From assembly GCA_003554685.1 (NCBI GenBank), contig PWHA01000069.1, positions 1-10,807 of the forward strand: 10,807 bases of DNA, written 5' to 3'. Below the pieces are notes generated by a model. The model worked only from the letters and a program-made list of their open reading frames with translations, did no database searches and had not been told where the DNA came from. A program made the position numbers and the translations under genes. Shown piece after piece: positions 1 to 6,379 of the stretch. How positions within the stretch are numbered: position 1 is the stretch's first letter; each line of letters begins with the position of its first letter. The DNA is from Halanaerobiaceae bacterium. GTDB lineage: Bacteria; Bacillota; Halanaerobiia; Halanaerobiales; Halarsenatibacteraceae.

Positions 1-713
1 TATTTACTATTGAGTATACTCCTATACCTCCCTGGCTGGGAATCTGGGTTGCACCTCTCTCGGGGATGGTTCTGGGTTTATTTAACGGGCTCTTTATTAC
101 CAAGCTTAAAGTTCCTGACTTTATAGCTACCATTGCGACAATGATTGGCTATCGGGGCATTGTGCTGATAATGGCAGGTGGAGTTGTCCATTACCGGTTT
201 CCCGCTGCCGTTAGATTTCTGGGAGCTTACCGGATATTTGGCCTGATTCCCATCTCAATTTTAGTGGCATTTGCTATCGGGGCTTTAGGATACTATGTTT
301 ACAACAACACCTATTTCGGCAGATATACCGCTGCCCTGGGCGGAAACCGGGAATCAGCCATTCTGGCTGGAATTGAAGTCGATAAATATAAGATTATGAC
401 CTATGTTTTTATGGGTTTTCTGGCAGGTGTTGCTGCCCTGGTAACCATTGGCCGTCTTGATGCCTTTCATGCCACCTATGGAGAGTTCATGGAAATTGAT
501 ACCATTGCTGCTGTTATTATTGGAGGAACGGCCCTCTTTGGAGGTTATGGACGGGTCTGGGGGTCAGTTTTTGGCGCTCTTTTGATGTCAATGGTGGTCA
601 ATGGAGCAGTGCTGCTTGGTTTCCCCTATTTCTATCAGTATGTACTGGTGGGAATTGTTATTCTGGTAGCGGTTTCAATTTACACCTTTCTGGGAACCCG
701 ACGTACAGCCTGA
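1..713 (+). CDS. Ribose-type sugar ABC transporter permease, 5' end outside window
   Basis: This is an inner-membrane permease subunit of a carbohydrate ABC importer of the RbsC/XylH/AraH class (BPD_transp_2 family). The frame is open from base 3 with no stop, so the ATG at 66 is internal and the gene starts upstream. About 236 codons are visible, against roughly 320 in full-length relatives, so about a quarter is missing. The sequence is a chain of hydrophobic helices. The family's conserved cytoplasmic loop is clear: ALGGNRESAILAGIEVDKYK, then a helix, then an acidic stretch leading into DTIAAVIIGGTALFGGYG, as in RbsC. The family partners with an ATPase and a periplasmic or lipid-anchored sugar-binding protein; neither is visible and both probably lie upstream. 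It may import the substrate of the downstream catabolic genes, but a 357-base gap with its own promoter separates them. Substrate specificity cannot be read from a permease. Confidence 0.93.
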   Translation, partial: FTIEYTPIPPWLGIWVAPLSGMVLGLFNGLFITKLKVPDFIATIATMIGYRGIVLIMAGGVVHYRFPAAVRFLGAYRIFGLIPISILVAFAIGALGYYVYNNTYFGRYTAALGGNRESAILAGIEVDKYKIMTYVFMGFLAGVAALVTIGRLDAFHATYGEFMEIDTIAAVIIGGTALFGGYGRVWGSVFGALLMSMVVNGAVLLGFPYFYQYVLVGIVILVAVSIYTFLGTRRTA

Positions 714-886
714 TTCATTAACATCATTAGCAATTGTTCGAAGTTTTTGGAACTCACAGGACAAAATCAGTACAAAAAGTGCTGCAATATATACAGATAT
801 TTAGCGGGATATTTTATAAAAAATTTACTTCCTATAGTTTGAAAGAGAATTAAAACAATTGCAACAGACCTATATAATGGTTTTAC

Positions 887-908
887 TGTTGAAAGTAATA
901 TTTCAGCA
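887..908. promoter_or_regulatory. Imperfect palindrome, possible operator
   Basis: The half-sites TGTTGAAA (887-894) and TTTCAGCA (901-908) are inverted repeats of one another at seven of eight positions, around a 6-base AT-rich centre. The size and spacing suit a dimeric repressor such as a LacI- or GntR-type sugar regulator. It lies just downstream of the TATAAT at 873-878 and about 80 bases upstream of the TATAAT at 991-996. No regulator gene is visible to pair it with. AT-rich DNA makes such repeats by chance, so this is tentative. Confidence 0.35.
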
Positions 909-968
909 AATCTGTTTATCAAAGATCATTTCTATGACAGGAATTATCACAAACTTTTTTCTTTAAAT

Positions 969-996
969 TAGACTCGATACAGTACAATCATATAAT
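969..996 (+). promoter_or_regulatory. Probable sigma-A promoter for the AOR operon
   Basis: A perfect -10 hexamer TATAAT (991-996) is preceded, after 16 bases, by TAGACT (969-974), which matches the TTGACA -35 consensus at four of six positions. Transcription would start near 1003 and leave a leader of about 68 bases before the AOR start. A second TATAAT at 873-878 has no good -35 at normal spacing and is less likely. Confidence 0.5.
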
Positions 997-1054
997 AGTT
1001 TAAAGATAGGTAGCTAATAAAATAAAATCTATGAAAGAACCTTTACAGAGGCAT

Positions 1055-1063
1055 AAGGGGGGG
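1055..1063 (+). promoter_or_regulatory. G-rich ribosome binding site of the AOR gene
   Basis: AAGGGGGGG sits 7 bases before the ATG at 1071 and fixes that start. It differs from the usual AAGGAGG by G in place of A. The same string recurs before the phosphoglucose isomerase gene (5634-5642). Confidence 0.7.
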
Positions 1064-1070
1064 TATTTTA

Positions 1071-2891
1071 ATGTTTGAAGGAGGTTATCTGGGACAATAT
1101 CTCAGGATCAACCTGAAAGACAAAGATATTGAAGTTGAAGAAGTTGCTCCCGAATGGCAGCAGAAATATTTAGGAGGCCGGGGTCTGGCAGCCCGTTTCT
1201 ATTATGAGGAAATAGAATCTGATACAGAACCGCTCTCCCGGGAAAATAAATTAATTTTCTTTACCGGACCTCTCACCGGAGCACCGGGACCGGCCACAAC
1301 CAAGATTGGCGCCGCAACAAAGTCACCTGAAACCAGACAGTATCTTTGTACTAACAGCGGGGGAGAGTTTGGTCCCCATCTCAAAAAGGCCGGCTATGAT
1401 GGAATTATTCTTGAGGATAAAGCCGATAAACCTTCATATATATTAATTAAAGATGATCAGATAGAAATTCGGGATGCTGAAGAACTGTGGGGAAAAACCA
1501 CTTTTGAAGTTAATGAAATCCTCCAGGAAGAAGTCCAGCAGCCCGAGCAAATCCTTTCCTGTGGTCCAGCAGCAGAAAATGGTGTGGTTTGCTCTTGCCT
1601 GCAGATTGGCGATCGCAGCCTGGGAAGAGGAGGAACAGGAGCGGTTTTAGCTTCCAAAAATGTTAAAGCTATAGCGGTAGAAGGCAGCGGGGAAGTTCCT
1701 GTATCAGAGCCTGATAAATTTAAACAGGCAGCCAGGGAAGCAATTTCCTATGTTCGGGACAGCAAAGAAAATCATACCAGATATGGAACAGCTCAGTATA
1801 CCGGACCGATGAATGAATTTGGTGCCTATCCCACCAGGAATTTTCAAACAGGCGTTTTTGAAGGCGTGGACACCATCAGAGCAGAACACATGAAAGAGAA
1901 TTACTTTAAAAAGAATAAAGCCTGTCACCGCTGTCCGGTGGCCTGTGCTCAATACTGTGAAGTTCAGGAAGGCAAATACCAGGGTGCAAAATCCGACCCG
2001 GAATATGAAACAATTGGAACCTTGGGAGGCATGTGTGGAGTTGATAATTTTGCTGCCATTGTCAGGGGCAATGAACTTTGTGATGAACTGGGGATAGACA
2101 CCATGTCTGTTGGGGCAATAATAGCACTGGCTATGGAGCTTTATGAGAAAGGGGAAATAACTCCTGAAGAAACAGGCGGTCTGAAGCTGGAGTTTGGCAA
2201 TGATGAAGCCATGGTAAAAATGATAGAAAAAATTGCCTATAGAGAAGGTTTAGGAGATAAACTGGCCGAAGGTATGCTCCAGCTGGCTGAAGAAATGCCT
2301 GAACATGAAGATATCATGATGCATGTAAAAGGATTACCGCTGGCTGCCTATGACCCGAGAGCCTTTTATGGCAACGCCCTGACCTATGGAACTTCCAGCC
2401 GGGGAGCCTGCCACAATGTGGGAGGCTGGAGTATCAGAGCCGAACTGCTTAAAGAGGAACATGATAGATTTGCTGTAGCAGGCAAAGGACAGCTTTTAAA
2501 ATCTATTCAGGATACCCGGGGTTATATTGATTCTCTGGGAATCTGTACCGTGGTCCGCAGCGGCTATGGCTTTACCGCTGAGCCTGAAGGCAGGGCACTG
2601 GAGTATTTAACCGGCTATAATTTTACTCCTGAACTCATGGAAATTGGCGAAAGAGTTTATACTCTGGAAAGGTTGATTTTAAATCGAGAAGGTCGCTATA
2701 GAGAAGATGACATGCTTCCCGGCCGGCTCAGAAAAGAAAAACTTCCTGAAGGACAGGCAGAGGGTCATGTAATAAGTGATGATATTTATAATCAAATGCT
2801 AGATGAGTATTTTTCAGCCCGGGGATGGGACGATGAAGGCCGACCCACCCGGGAAAGATTGAAAGAGCTGGATATTGCTCATCTCCAGTAG
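1071..2891 (+). CDS. Tungsten-containing aldehyde:ferredoxin oxidoreductase (AOR family)
   Basis: The family oxidises aldehydes to carboxylic acids in the cytoplasm, using a tungsten bis-pterin centre and one 4Fe-4S cluster, and passes electrons to ferredoxin. At 606 residues it is almost exactly the length of the Pyrococcus furiosus enzyme. The N-terminal pterin-binding domain has GGRGLAARF (about 35-43), FTGPLTGAPGPATTKIGAAT (about 64-83) and NSGGEFG. GRGGTGAVLASKNVKAIAV follows near 190. Cluster ligands are C285, C288 and C292 (CHRCPVAC) plus C492 in LGIC, close to the archaeal positions. E311/E313 in DPEYETIG and H448 in ACHNVGG are candidates for the active-site acid and histidine. The start follows a strong ribosome binding site. 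A MoaD-like gene lies 66 bases downstream, as is common for tungsten enzymes, and a sugar kinase follows. Its aldehyde substrate is unknown; neighbours suggest a sugar-derived aldehyde. Molybdenum instead of tungsten is possible but unusual in this family. Confidence 0.95.
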   Translation: MFEGGYLGQYLRINLKDKDIEVEEVAPEWQQKYLGGRGLAARFYYEEIESDTEPLSRENKLIFFTGPLTGAPGPATTKIGAATKSPETRQYLCTNSGGEFGPHLKKAGYDGIILEDKADKPSYILIKDDQIEIRDAEELWGKTTFEVNEILQEEVQQPEQILSCGPAAENGVVCSCLQIGDRSLGRGGTGAVLASKNVKAIAVEGSGEVPVSEPDKFKQAAREAISYVRDSKENHTRYGTAQYTGPMNEFGAYPTRNFQTGVFEGVDTIRAEHMKENYFKKNKACHRCPVACAQYCEVQEGKYQGAKSDPEYETIGTLGGMCGVDNFAAIVRGNELCDELGIDTMSVGAIIALAMELYEKGEITPEETGGLKLEFGNDEAMVKMIEKIAYREGLGDKLAEGMLQLAEEMPEHEDIMMHVKGLPLAAYDPRAFYGNALTYGTSSRGACHNVGGWSIRAELLKEEHDRFAVAGKGQLLKSIQDTRGYIDSLGICTVVRSGYGFTAEPEGRALEYLTGYNFTPELMEIGERVYTLERLILNREGRYREDDMLPGRLRKEKLPEGQAEGHVISDDIYNQMLDEYFSARGWDDEGRPTRERLKELDIAHLQ

Positions 2892-2943
2892 TATTGAGTT
2901 AATATATCTGGCAGTTGACTTAACAATAGCTGATGAATTGAGC

Positions 2944-2950
2944 AGGTGAT
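2944..2950 (+). promoter_or_regulatory. Ribosome binding site that sets the MoaD-like start
   Basis: AGGTGAT lies 7 bases before the ATG at 2958. The alternative GTG at 2946 falls inside this motif and so cannot be served by it. The ATG at 2958 is therefore preferred. Confidence 0.6.
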
Positions 2951-2957
2951 TTTTTCA

Positions 2958-3221
2958 ATGGAAATTCTGGTTAAGTTCTTTTTAAATTATCAGGAAGAAG
3001 CAGGAATAGATGAAAAAATCATCAAAATTCCCGGGGATAAAGCAAAACTGGAACAGGTTTATTCCTGTCTGGAAAGGTCTACTGATTTTAATCCGGAAAA
3101 AGTTCAAAAAGAGGGAATTGTTCTTCTCAATGAAAGGGTGGTAAATAATCGGAAACCCAAAAAGGTTGAAGTGAAAGATGGAGATAATATTTCCTTTATG
3201 CCCATGGTTTCCGGGGGTTAA
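2958..3221 (+). CDS. MoaD/ThiS-family sulfur-carrier protein
   Basis: This is a small ubiquitin-fold sulfur carrier of 87 residues. It begins MEILVKFF, as in MoaD proteins whose first beta-strand runs straight from the start, and ends in FMPMVSGG. The terminal Gly-Gly is the diagnostic feature: in MoaD it is adenylated and then thiocarboxylated to carry sulfur for molybdopterin synthase. Mid-protein VLLNERVV followed by VKDGDNISF matches the family's C-terminal strands. Its position directly after the AOR gene suggests it supplies sulfur for the tungsten-pterin cofactor of that enzyme, an arrangement seen with other AOR genes. No MoaE or MoeB/ThiF partner is in the window, so these must be encoded elsewhere. 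A ThiS role in thiamine synthesis is possible from sequence alone but is disfavoured by the context. Confidence 0.85.
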   Translation: MEILVKFFLNYQEEAGIDEKIIKIPGDKAKLEQVYSCLERSTDFNPEKVQKEGIVLLNERVVNNRKPKKVEVKDGDNISFMPMVSGG

Positions 3222-3300
3222 TTAAACTATCAGTAATAGAGCTCAATATCAATTCTAATTGTGGCATTTATTGATCGAAGTCAAATACGTTTAGTATGGA

Positions 3301-3324
3301 TAAGAATTATGCTAAGAATTATGC
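3301..3324. repeat. 12-bp perfect tandem duplication
   Basis: TAAGAATTATGC occurs twice head to tail (3301-3312, 3313-3324) in the spacer before the FGGY kinase. It is AT-rich and most simply a replication-slippage product. A regulatory role is not excluded, because it lies about 60 bases before the kinase start. Confidence 0.8.
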
Positions 3325-3370
3325 TCAAAAAGATGGAATCGGATAAGCAAAAATATATATGCATCCTGTC

Positions 3371-3380
3371 AAGGAGTGAT
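3371..3380 (+). promoter_or_regulatory. Ribosome binding site that sets the FGGY kinase start
   Basis: AAGGAGTGAT ends three bases before the ATG at 3384, with its AGGAG core about 8 bases away. The frame is open further upstream to a GTG at 3261, but that codon has no ribosome binding site. The 41 extra residues it would add resemble no kinase N-terminus. Confidence 0.75.
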
Positions 3381-3383
3381 AAA

Positions 3384-4949
3384 ATGGGGAATTATTTAAT
3401 CGGGGTCGATCTGGGCACAGCCGGAACTAAAGCAGGCATTTTCAATGAAGAGGGAAAACAGCTGGCTGGAGCCTACGAAGAATCCAGGCTCCGCCATCCC
3501 CGGTCAGGCTGGGTAGAGCAGGATATGGAAGATTTTTATCGTTCAGCATCTTTAACTATTCGAGAAGTACTTGAAAAATCAGAGGTCGACCCTGCTGATA
3601 TAGCAGCAATTGCCATTGATGGCCAGATGTCAGGGATCGGAACCATTAATAAAGACTGGAACGCCCCCACCAGGTATGATAACTGGCTGGATATCCGCTG
3701 TGAACCCTTTATCAAGCATATGAATGAAGAAGCTGGTGAAGAAATCCTGCAGAAAGCAGGTGCTCCTCCCACCTATTCCCATGGGCCAAAAATTCTCTGG
3801 TGGAAGGAGAATCATCCTGAGCTTTTTAAAAATGAGATTGCCAAATTTGTGGTGCCTTCCTGTTATGTGGCAGGTAAAATGGCCGGCCTTAAAGCAGAGG
3901 AGGCCTTTATAGATTATACCTATCTTCATTTCACCAATCTGGCCGATAATCAGAAAATGGAGTGGGATGAAGAACTCTGCCAGCATTTTGATATACCTGT
4001 AGAAAAGCTGCCCAGAATTGTTGAACCCTGGGACATTGTTGGAGAAGTTTCCCGCAGGGCGGCTGAAGATTTTAATCTCAAAGCCGGAACCCCCATAGTG
4101 GCAGGTGCAGGAGATACCACCACCACCTATTTAGGCGCGGGCATCGTCGAACCGGGGGTTATCTTTGATGTGGCTGGAACCGCTTCAGCCTTTGCCAGCT
4201 GTACTGAAGAATTCTCAGCTGACGTGGACTATGGAACAATCATGTGTACTCGCTCAACCATTAAAGGTTTATGGAACCCCATGGCCTTTATCAATGGGGG
4301 CGGATTATGTCTCCGCTGGTTCAGAGATGAAATTGCCGATCAGGAGAGAAAAGAGGCTGAACAGCTGAATCTAGATCCCTATGATCATCTAAACCAGCTG
4401 GCTGCTGAAGTACCTGCCGGCAGTAACGGTCTGCTCTTTGTTCCCCACTTTGGGGGCAGAGTTTTACCACCGCAGCCAAATCTTCGCGGCAGCTGGGTTG
4501 GCCTGAGCTGGGGCCAGCAGAAAGCAGCTCTCTACCGGGCAATTCTGGAAAGCATAGCCTATGAGTATTATTATTACTTTAAAATTAAGCAGACTCTCTA
4601 CCCGGAAACAGATTTTCAAGAGGTGCGGGTTCTGGGAGGCGGCTCCCGAAGTGATCTCTGGAATCAGATTAAAAGTGATGTTTTAAACATTCCCTATATC
4701 AGGGTGGTACAGGAAGAGCCGGCAATTTTAGGAGGAGCAATAATTGCTGGTTATGCTGTGGGAATTTTTGAAGACCTTAAAGGAACCGCCAAGCAGTTTG
4801 TTGATAAGAGACAAGAGTATCAGCCTCGAGAGGAGTACAGTGAATTTTATCAGCAGTATGCAGAAACATATATTAATTTGATTGATAATCTGGAAAATTC
4901 CTATCAGGCTCTTGCTGGGTTAAGCAACCAAAAAGCACCTCAAAGTTAA
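3384..4949 (+). CDS. FGGY-family carbohydrate kinase (xylulokinase-like)
   Basis: This cytoplasmic ATP-dependent sugar kinase has 521 residues, typical of the FGGY family (xylulo-, glucono-, glycero- and related kinases). The N-terminal ATPase domain opens with the phosphate loop GVDLGTAGTKAGIF (about 7-20). IDGQMSG and DNWLDIR form substrate-contact regions like those of xylulokinases. GAGDTTTTYLGAG carries the probable catalytic base, D244, followed by DVAGTASAF. The C-terminal domain has the FGGY signature-like FVPHFGGRVLPPQPNLRGSW and the adenosine-binding VLGGGSRSDLWNQIKSDVLN. No truncation or missing key residue is seen. It sits between the MoaD-like and AllA-like genes. Annotation by similarity would give xylulokinase, but no xylose isomerase is nearby. 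Gluconate or another sugar acid or ketose is equally possible; Firmicute gluconate kinases also belong to this family and would suit the aldolase downstream. Confidence 0.93.
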   Translation: MGNYLIGVDLGTAGTKAGIFNEEGKQLAGAYEESRLRHPRSGWVEQDMEDFYRSASLTIREVLEKSEVDPADIAAIAIDGQMSGIGTINKDWNAPTRYDNWLDIRCEPFIKHMNEEAGEEILQKAGAPPTYSHGPKILWWKENHPELFKNEIAKFVVPSCYVAGKMAGLKAEEAFIDYTYLHFTNLADNQKMEWDEELCQHFDIPVEKLPRIVEPWDIVGEVSRRAAEDFNLKAGTPIVAGAGDTTTTYLGAGIVEPGVIFDVAGTASAFASCTEEFSADVDYGTIMCTRSTIKGLWNPMAFINGGGLCLRWFRDEIADQERKEAEQLNLDPYDHLNQLAAEVPAGSNGLLFVPHFGGRVLPPQPNLRGSWVGLSWGQQKAALYRAILESIAYEYYYYFKIKQTLYPETDFQEVRVLGGGSRSDLWNQIKSDVLNIPYIRVVQEEPAILGGAIIAGYAVGIFEDLKGTAKQFVDKRQEYQPREEYSEFYQQYAETYINLIDNLENSYQALAGLSNQKAPQS

Positions 4950-4956
4950 TTAATAA

Positions 4957-4964
4957 AAAGGAGG
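4957..4964 (+). promoter_or_regulatory. Ribosome binding site of the AllA-like gene
   Basis: AAAGGAGG is a near-perfect Shine-Dalgarno sequence placed 12 bases before the ATG at 4977, slightly further than usual. No other ATG, GTG or TTG in the frame lies between them. Confidence 0.65.
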
Positions 4965-4976
4965 CTGCAAGCTGTC

Positions 4977-5471
4977 ATGCCAGAAATTGAAGTTGAAGAA
5001 ATTTCTCAAGATAGATTTACTAAATTCGGCGATTTGTTGACTATCGAGGATAGGCCAGCAAAATTTGCTGAAGAAATCTTTACTTTCTGGGACGGGCTGG
5101 GTTATCTGAAAGAAAAGCATGATTATGAGATTGGATTTTTAGAGGTAAATGATAGAGAAAAAACCTTTAGCACGATGGAAAGACACCGGCAAACCAGAGA
5201 AGTGTTTTTTGCCCTGGATGAAGCAGTACTCCCGGTAGCTCCACCTGAACCTGACCGGTCTTATCCTGACCCTGATAAGATTGAAGCCTTCAAGATTGAA
5301 CCAGGCAGCGGTGTTTTGTTTTCCCGGGGATGCTGGCACTGGCTGCCCTTTCCTCTGGGTGACAGGGCAAGATTTCTGGTGATCTTTAAAAAAGCTACTC
5401 CCGATGCTGATCTGGAAAAAGTAGATTTGCTGGATAAATTAGACCTGGAATTCAGGCTGGATTTATCATGA
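4977..5471 (+). CDS. Ureidoglycolate lyase-family (AllA-like) cupin protein
   Basis: AllA releases urea from ureidoglycolate to give glyoxylate in allantoin breakdown. This 164-residue protein matches the family's length (about 160) and overall pattern. MERHRQTREVFFAL (about 67-80) corresponds to the conserved E-R-H ... Q-F/V-F-I-P strand. GSGVLFSRGCWHWLPFPLGD (about 110-129) corresponds to the conserved stretch ending in the W-H-x-P-L motif, with H121. The first about 45 residues are more divergent. The gene starts 28 bases after the kinase stop and is probably co-transcribed. There is no allantoinase, allantoate or ureidoglycolate dehydrogenase gene nearby, so a role in purine breakdown is unlikely. 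By inference it acts on another alpha-hydroxy or keto acid made in the sugar pathway, perhaps as a lyase or isomerase. The fold assignment is fairly secure; the reaction is unknown. Confidence 0.75.
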   Translation: MPEIEVEEISQDRFTKFGDLLTIEDRPAKFAEEIFTFWDGLGYLKEKHDYEIGFLEVNDREKTFSTMERHRQTREVFFALDEAVLPVAPPEPDRSYPDPDKIEAFKIEPGSGVLFSRGCWHWLPFPLGDRARFLVIFKKATPDADLEKVDLLDKLDLEFRLDLS

Positions 5472-5478
5472 ACAGTTA

Positions 5479-5498
5479 ATAAGTTTTAATAAACTTAT
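5479..5498 (+). other. AT-rich perfect hairpin after the AllA-like gene
   Basis: ATAAGTTT (5479-5486) and AAACTTAT (5491-5498) form an 8-bp stem with a 4-base TAAT loop, eight bases after the stop codon. It is not GC-rich and no T run follows, so it is a weak terminator at best. It could protect the 3' end of the message or be chance in AT-rich DNA. The spacer to the next gene is 176 bases, so a transcript boundary here is possible; a TATAAT at 5526-5531 lacks a good -35. Confidence 0.35.
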
Positions 5499-5633
5499 AA
5501 GGCCCTAAAAAGGTCTAAATAAGCCTATAATCCTGTAATAAACCTTTGTAATTAACCAGCCTCTTTTGCAAAAACCTTTTGTTTCAGAGATGATACTCTG
5601 CAATAATCTGGAAATTCAGAAGCGAATCAGCCT

Positions 5634-5642
5634 AAGGGGGGG
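5634..5642 (+). promoter_or_regulatory. G-rich ribosome binding site of the phosphoglucose isomerase gene
   Basis: AAGGGGGGG lies 5 bases before the ATG at 5648. It is identical to the element before the AOR gene. Confidence 0.65.
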
Positions 5643-5647
5643 AACAA

Positions 5648-6232
5648 ATGGAGAAGGATAAGCTGTTCAGGCCCTTAAACAGCATTTTTGATTTTACTAG
5701 TTTAGAGCTAAACCCACCTGGAGAATTAATTGTTAGAAATTTAAGTGATATGGACTTTATGTATCAGGACCAGGACAGAGTGACTGAAATTCTTCAAAAA
5801 AATGATCCGGTAATTTATCGATTTTACAATGTTGAAATTCCAGAAACAGCAGGACATCTGCAGCATTGCGTCAGCATGGTGTTTCCTGGCAAGATAGGCA
5901 GGGAATATTATATGACCAAGGGTCATTTTCACGAAATTGAAGATACAGCTGAAGCCTATTTCACCCTAAGAGGCCAGGGTAGGATGGTTATGCAGTCAAC
6001 TGAAGGGAAAACCGACATCAAAGAAATGAAAAAAGGAACCATTACCTATGTCCCGCCGAGATGGGCCCACCGCTGTGTCAATACCGGCAATCAACCCCTG
6101 GTATTTTTCGCAGTTTATCGAGGAGATGCCGGACACAATTATGGTATCATCGAAAAAAAGGGCATGAAGAAAATTATTCTGGAAGAGAAAGGCAAACCTG
6201 TCATAAAGGATAATCCCCGCTATAAAAATTAG
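5648..6232 (+). CDS. Cupin-type glucose-6-phosphate isomerase
   Basis: This metal-dependent cupin interconverts glucose 6-phosphate and fructose 6-phosphate in the cytoplasm. It belongs to the GPI family first known from archaea (Pfam GPI), which is unrelated to the usual large bacterial Pgi. It has 194 residues, as expected. The metal site is intact: H93 and H95 in TKGHFH, E102 in DTAEAYF and H141 in PRWAHR. These lie at a constant offset of five from the Pyrococcus furiosus ligands H88, H90, E97 and H136. The downstream signature GHNYGIIEKKGMKK is also typical. The gene follows a 176-base spacer and precedes the Gfo/Idh gene by 147 bases, so it may be only loosely coupled to its neighbours. 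In this cluster it could feed hexose phosphate into or out of the pathway; a related aldose-ketose phosphate pair is an alternative substrate. Confidence 0.93.
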   Translation: MEKDKLFRPLNSIFDFTSLELNPPGELIVRNLSDMDFMYQDQDRVTEILQKNDPVIYRFYNVEIPETAGHLQHCVSMVFPGKIGREYYMTKGHFHEIEDTAEAYFTLRGQGRMVMQSTEGKTDIKEMKKGTITYVPPRWAHRCVNTGNQPLVFFAVYRGDAGHNYGIIEKKGMKKIILEEKGKPVIKDNPRYKN

Positions 6233-6363
6233 CAGAGCAAGAAAACAGCAAACAGGAACCTGCCGATGATATGCTGTTATCAACCAGGCTATTATCCAGA
6301 AAGCTGATGTTTTCTTTCGTAACAAGGAATTTAGTATTATAGCTTAAGTTTGAATTACAGATG

Positions 6364-6372
6364 AAGGGGAGG
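6364..6372 (+). promoter_or_regulatory. Ribosome binding site supporting a GTG start
   Basis: AAGGGGAGG ends 7 bases before the GTG at 6380. It supports this non-ATG start for the Gfo/Idh gene; no ATG in frame is close enough to compete. Confidence 0.65.
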
Positions 6373-6379
6373 TATAAAC

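Larger units (their letters stand above)
714..1070. other. 357-base AT-rich intergenic region upstream of the AOR gene
   Basis: I find no convincing coding sequence here. No GC-rich hairpin followed by a T run appears after the permease stop, so termination there is unclear. The gap holds two perfect TATAAT hexamers, at 873-878 and 991-996, and an inverted repeat at 887-908. The last 16 bases before the AOR start carry its ribosome binding site. I saw no GC-rich conserved core such as a molybdenum/tungsten cofactor riboswitch would show. Confidence 0.6.

Noticed and set aside
66..713. Permease starting at the ATG at 66
   Set aside because: The frame is open to the window edge, the protein would lack the first helices of the family, and there is no ribosome binding site before 66.
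873..878. TATAAT at 873-878 as the main AOR promoter
   Set aside because: The only good -35-like sequence (TTGAAA, 839-844) is 28 bases away, too far; the hexamer at 991-996 has a better partner.
714..1070. Molybdenum/tungsten cofactor riboswitch ahead of the AOR gene
   Set aside because: The likely leader is only about 68 bases and AT-rich, with no stable multi-stem core; nothing in the sequence supports it.
1077..1084. Shine-Dalgarno-like GAAGGAGG inside the AOR gene
   Set aside because: It encodes the conserved EGG-Y start of the AOR protein, and no plausible in-frame start follows at the right distance.
3261..3383. Upstream in-frame extension of the FGGY kinase to a GTG at 3261
   Set aside because: No ribosome binding site at 3261; the added residues are partly encoded by a tandem duplication and do not resemble kinase N-termini; the ATG at 3384 has an excellent ribosome binding site and directly precedes the GVDLGT motif.
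6244..6278. Hairpin AACAGCA/TGCTGTT after the phosphoglucose isomerase gene as a terminator
   Set aside because: The 7-bp stem has a 21-base loop and is not followed by a T run.
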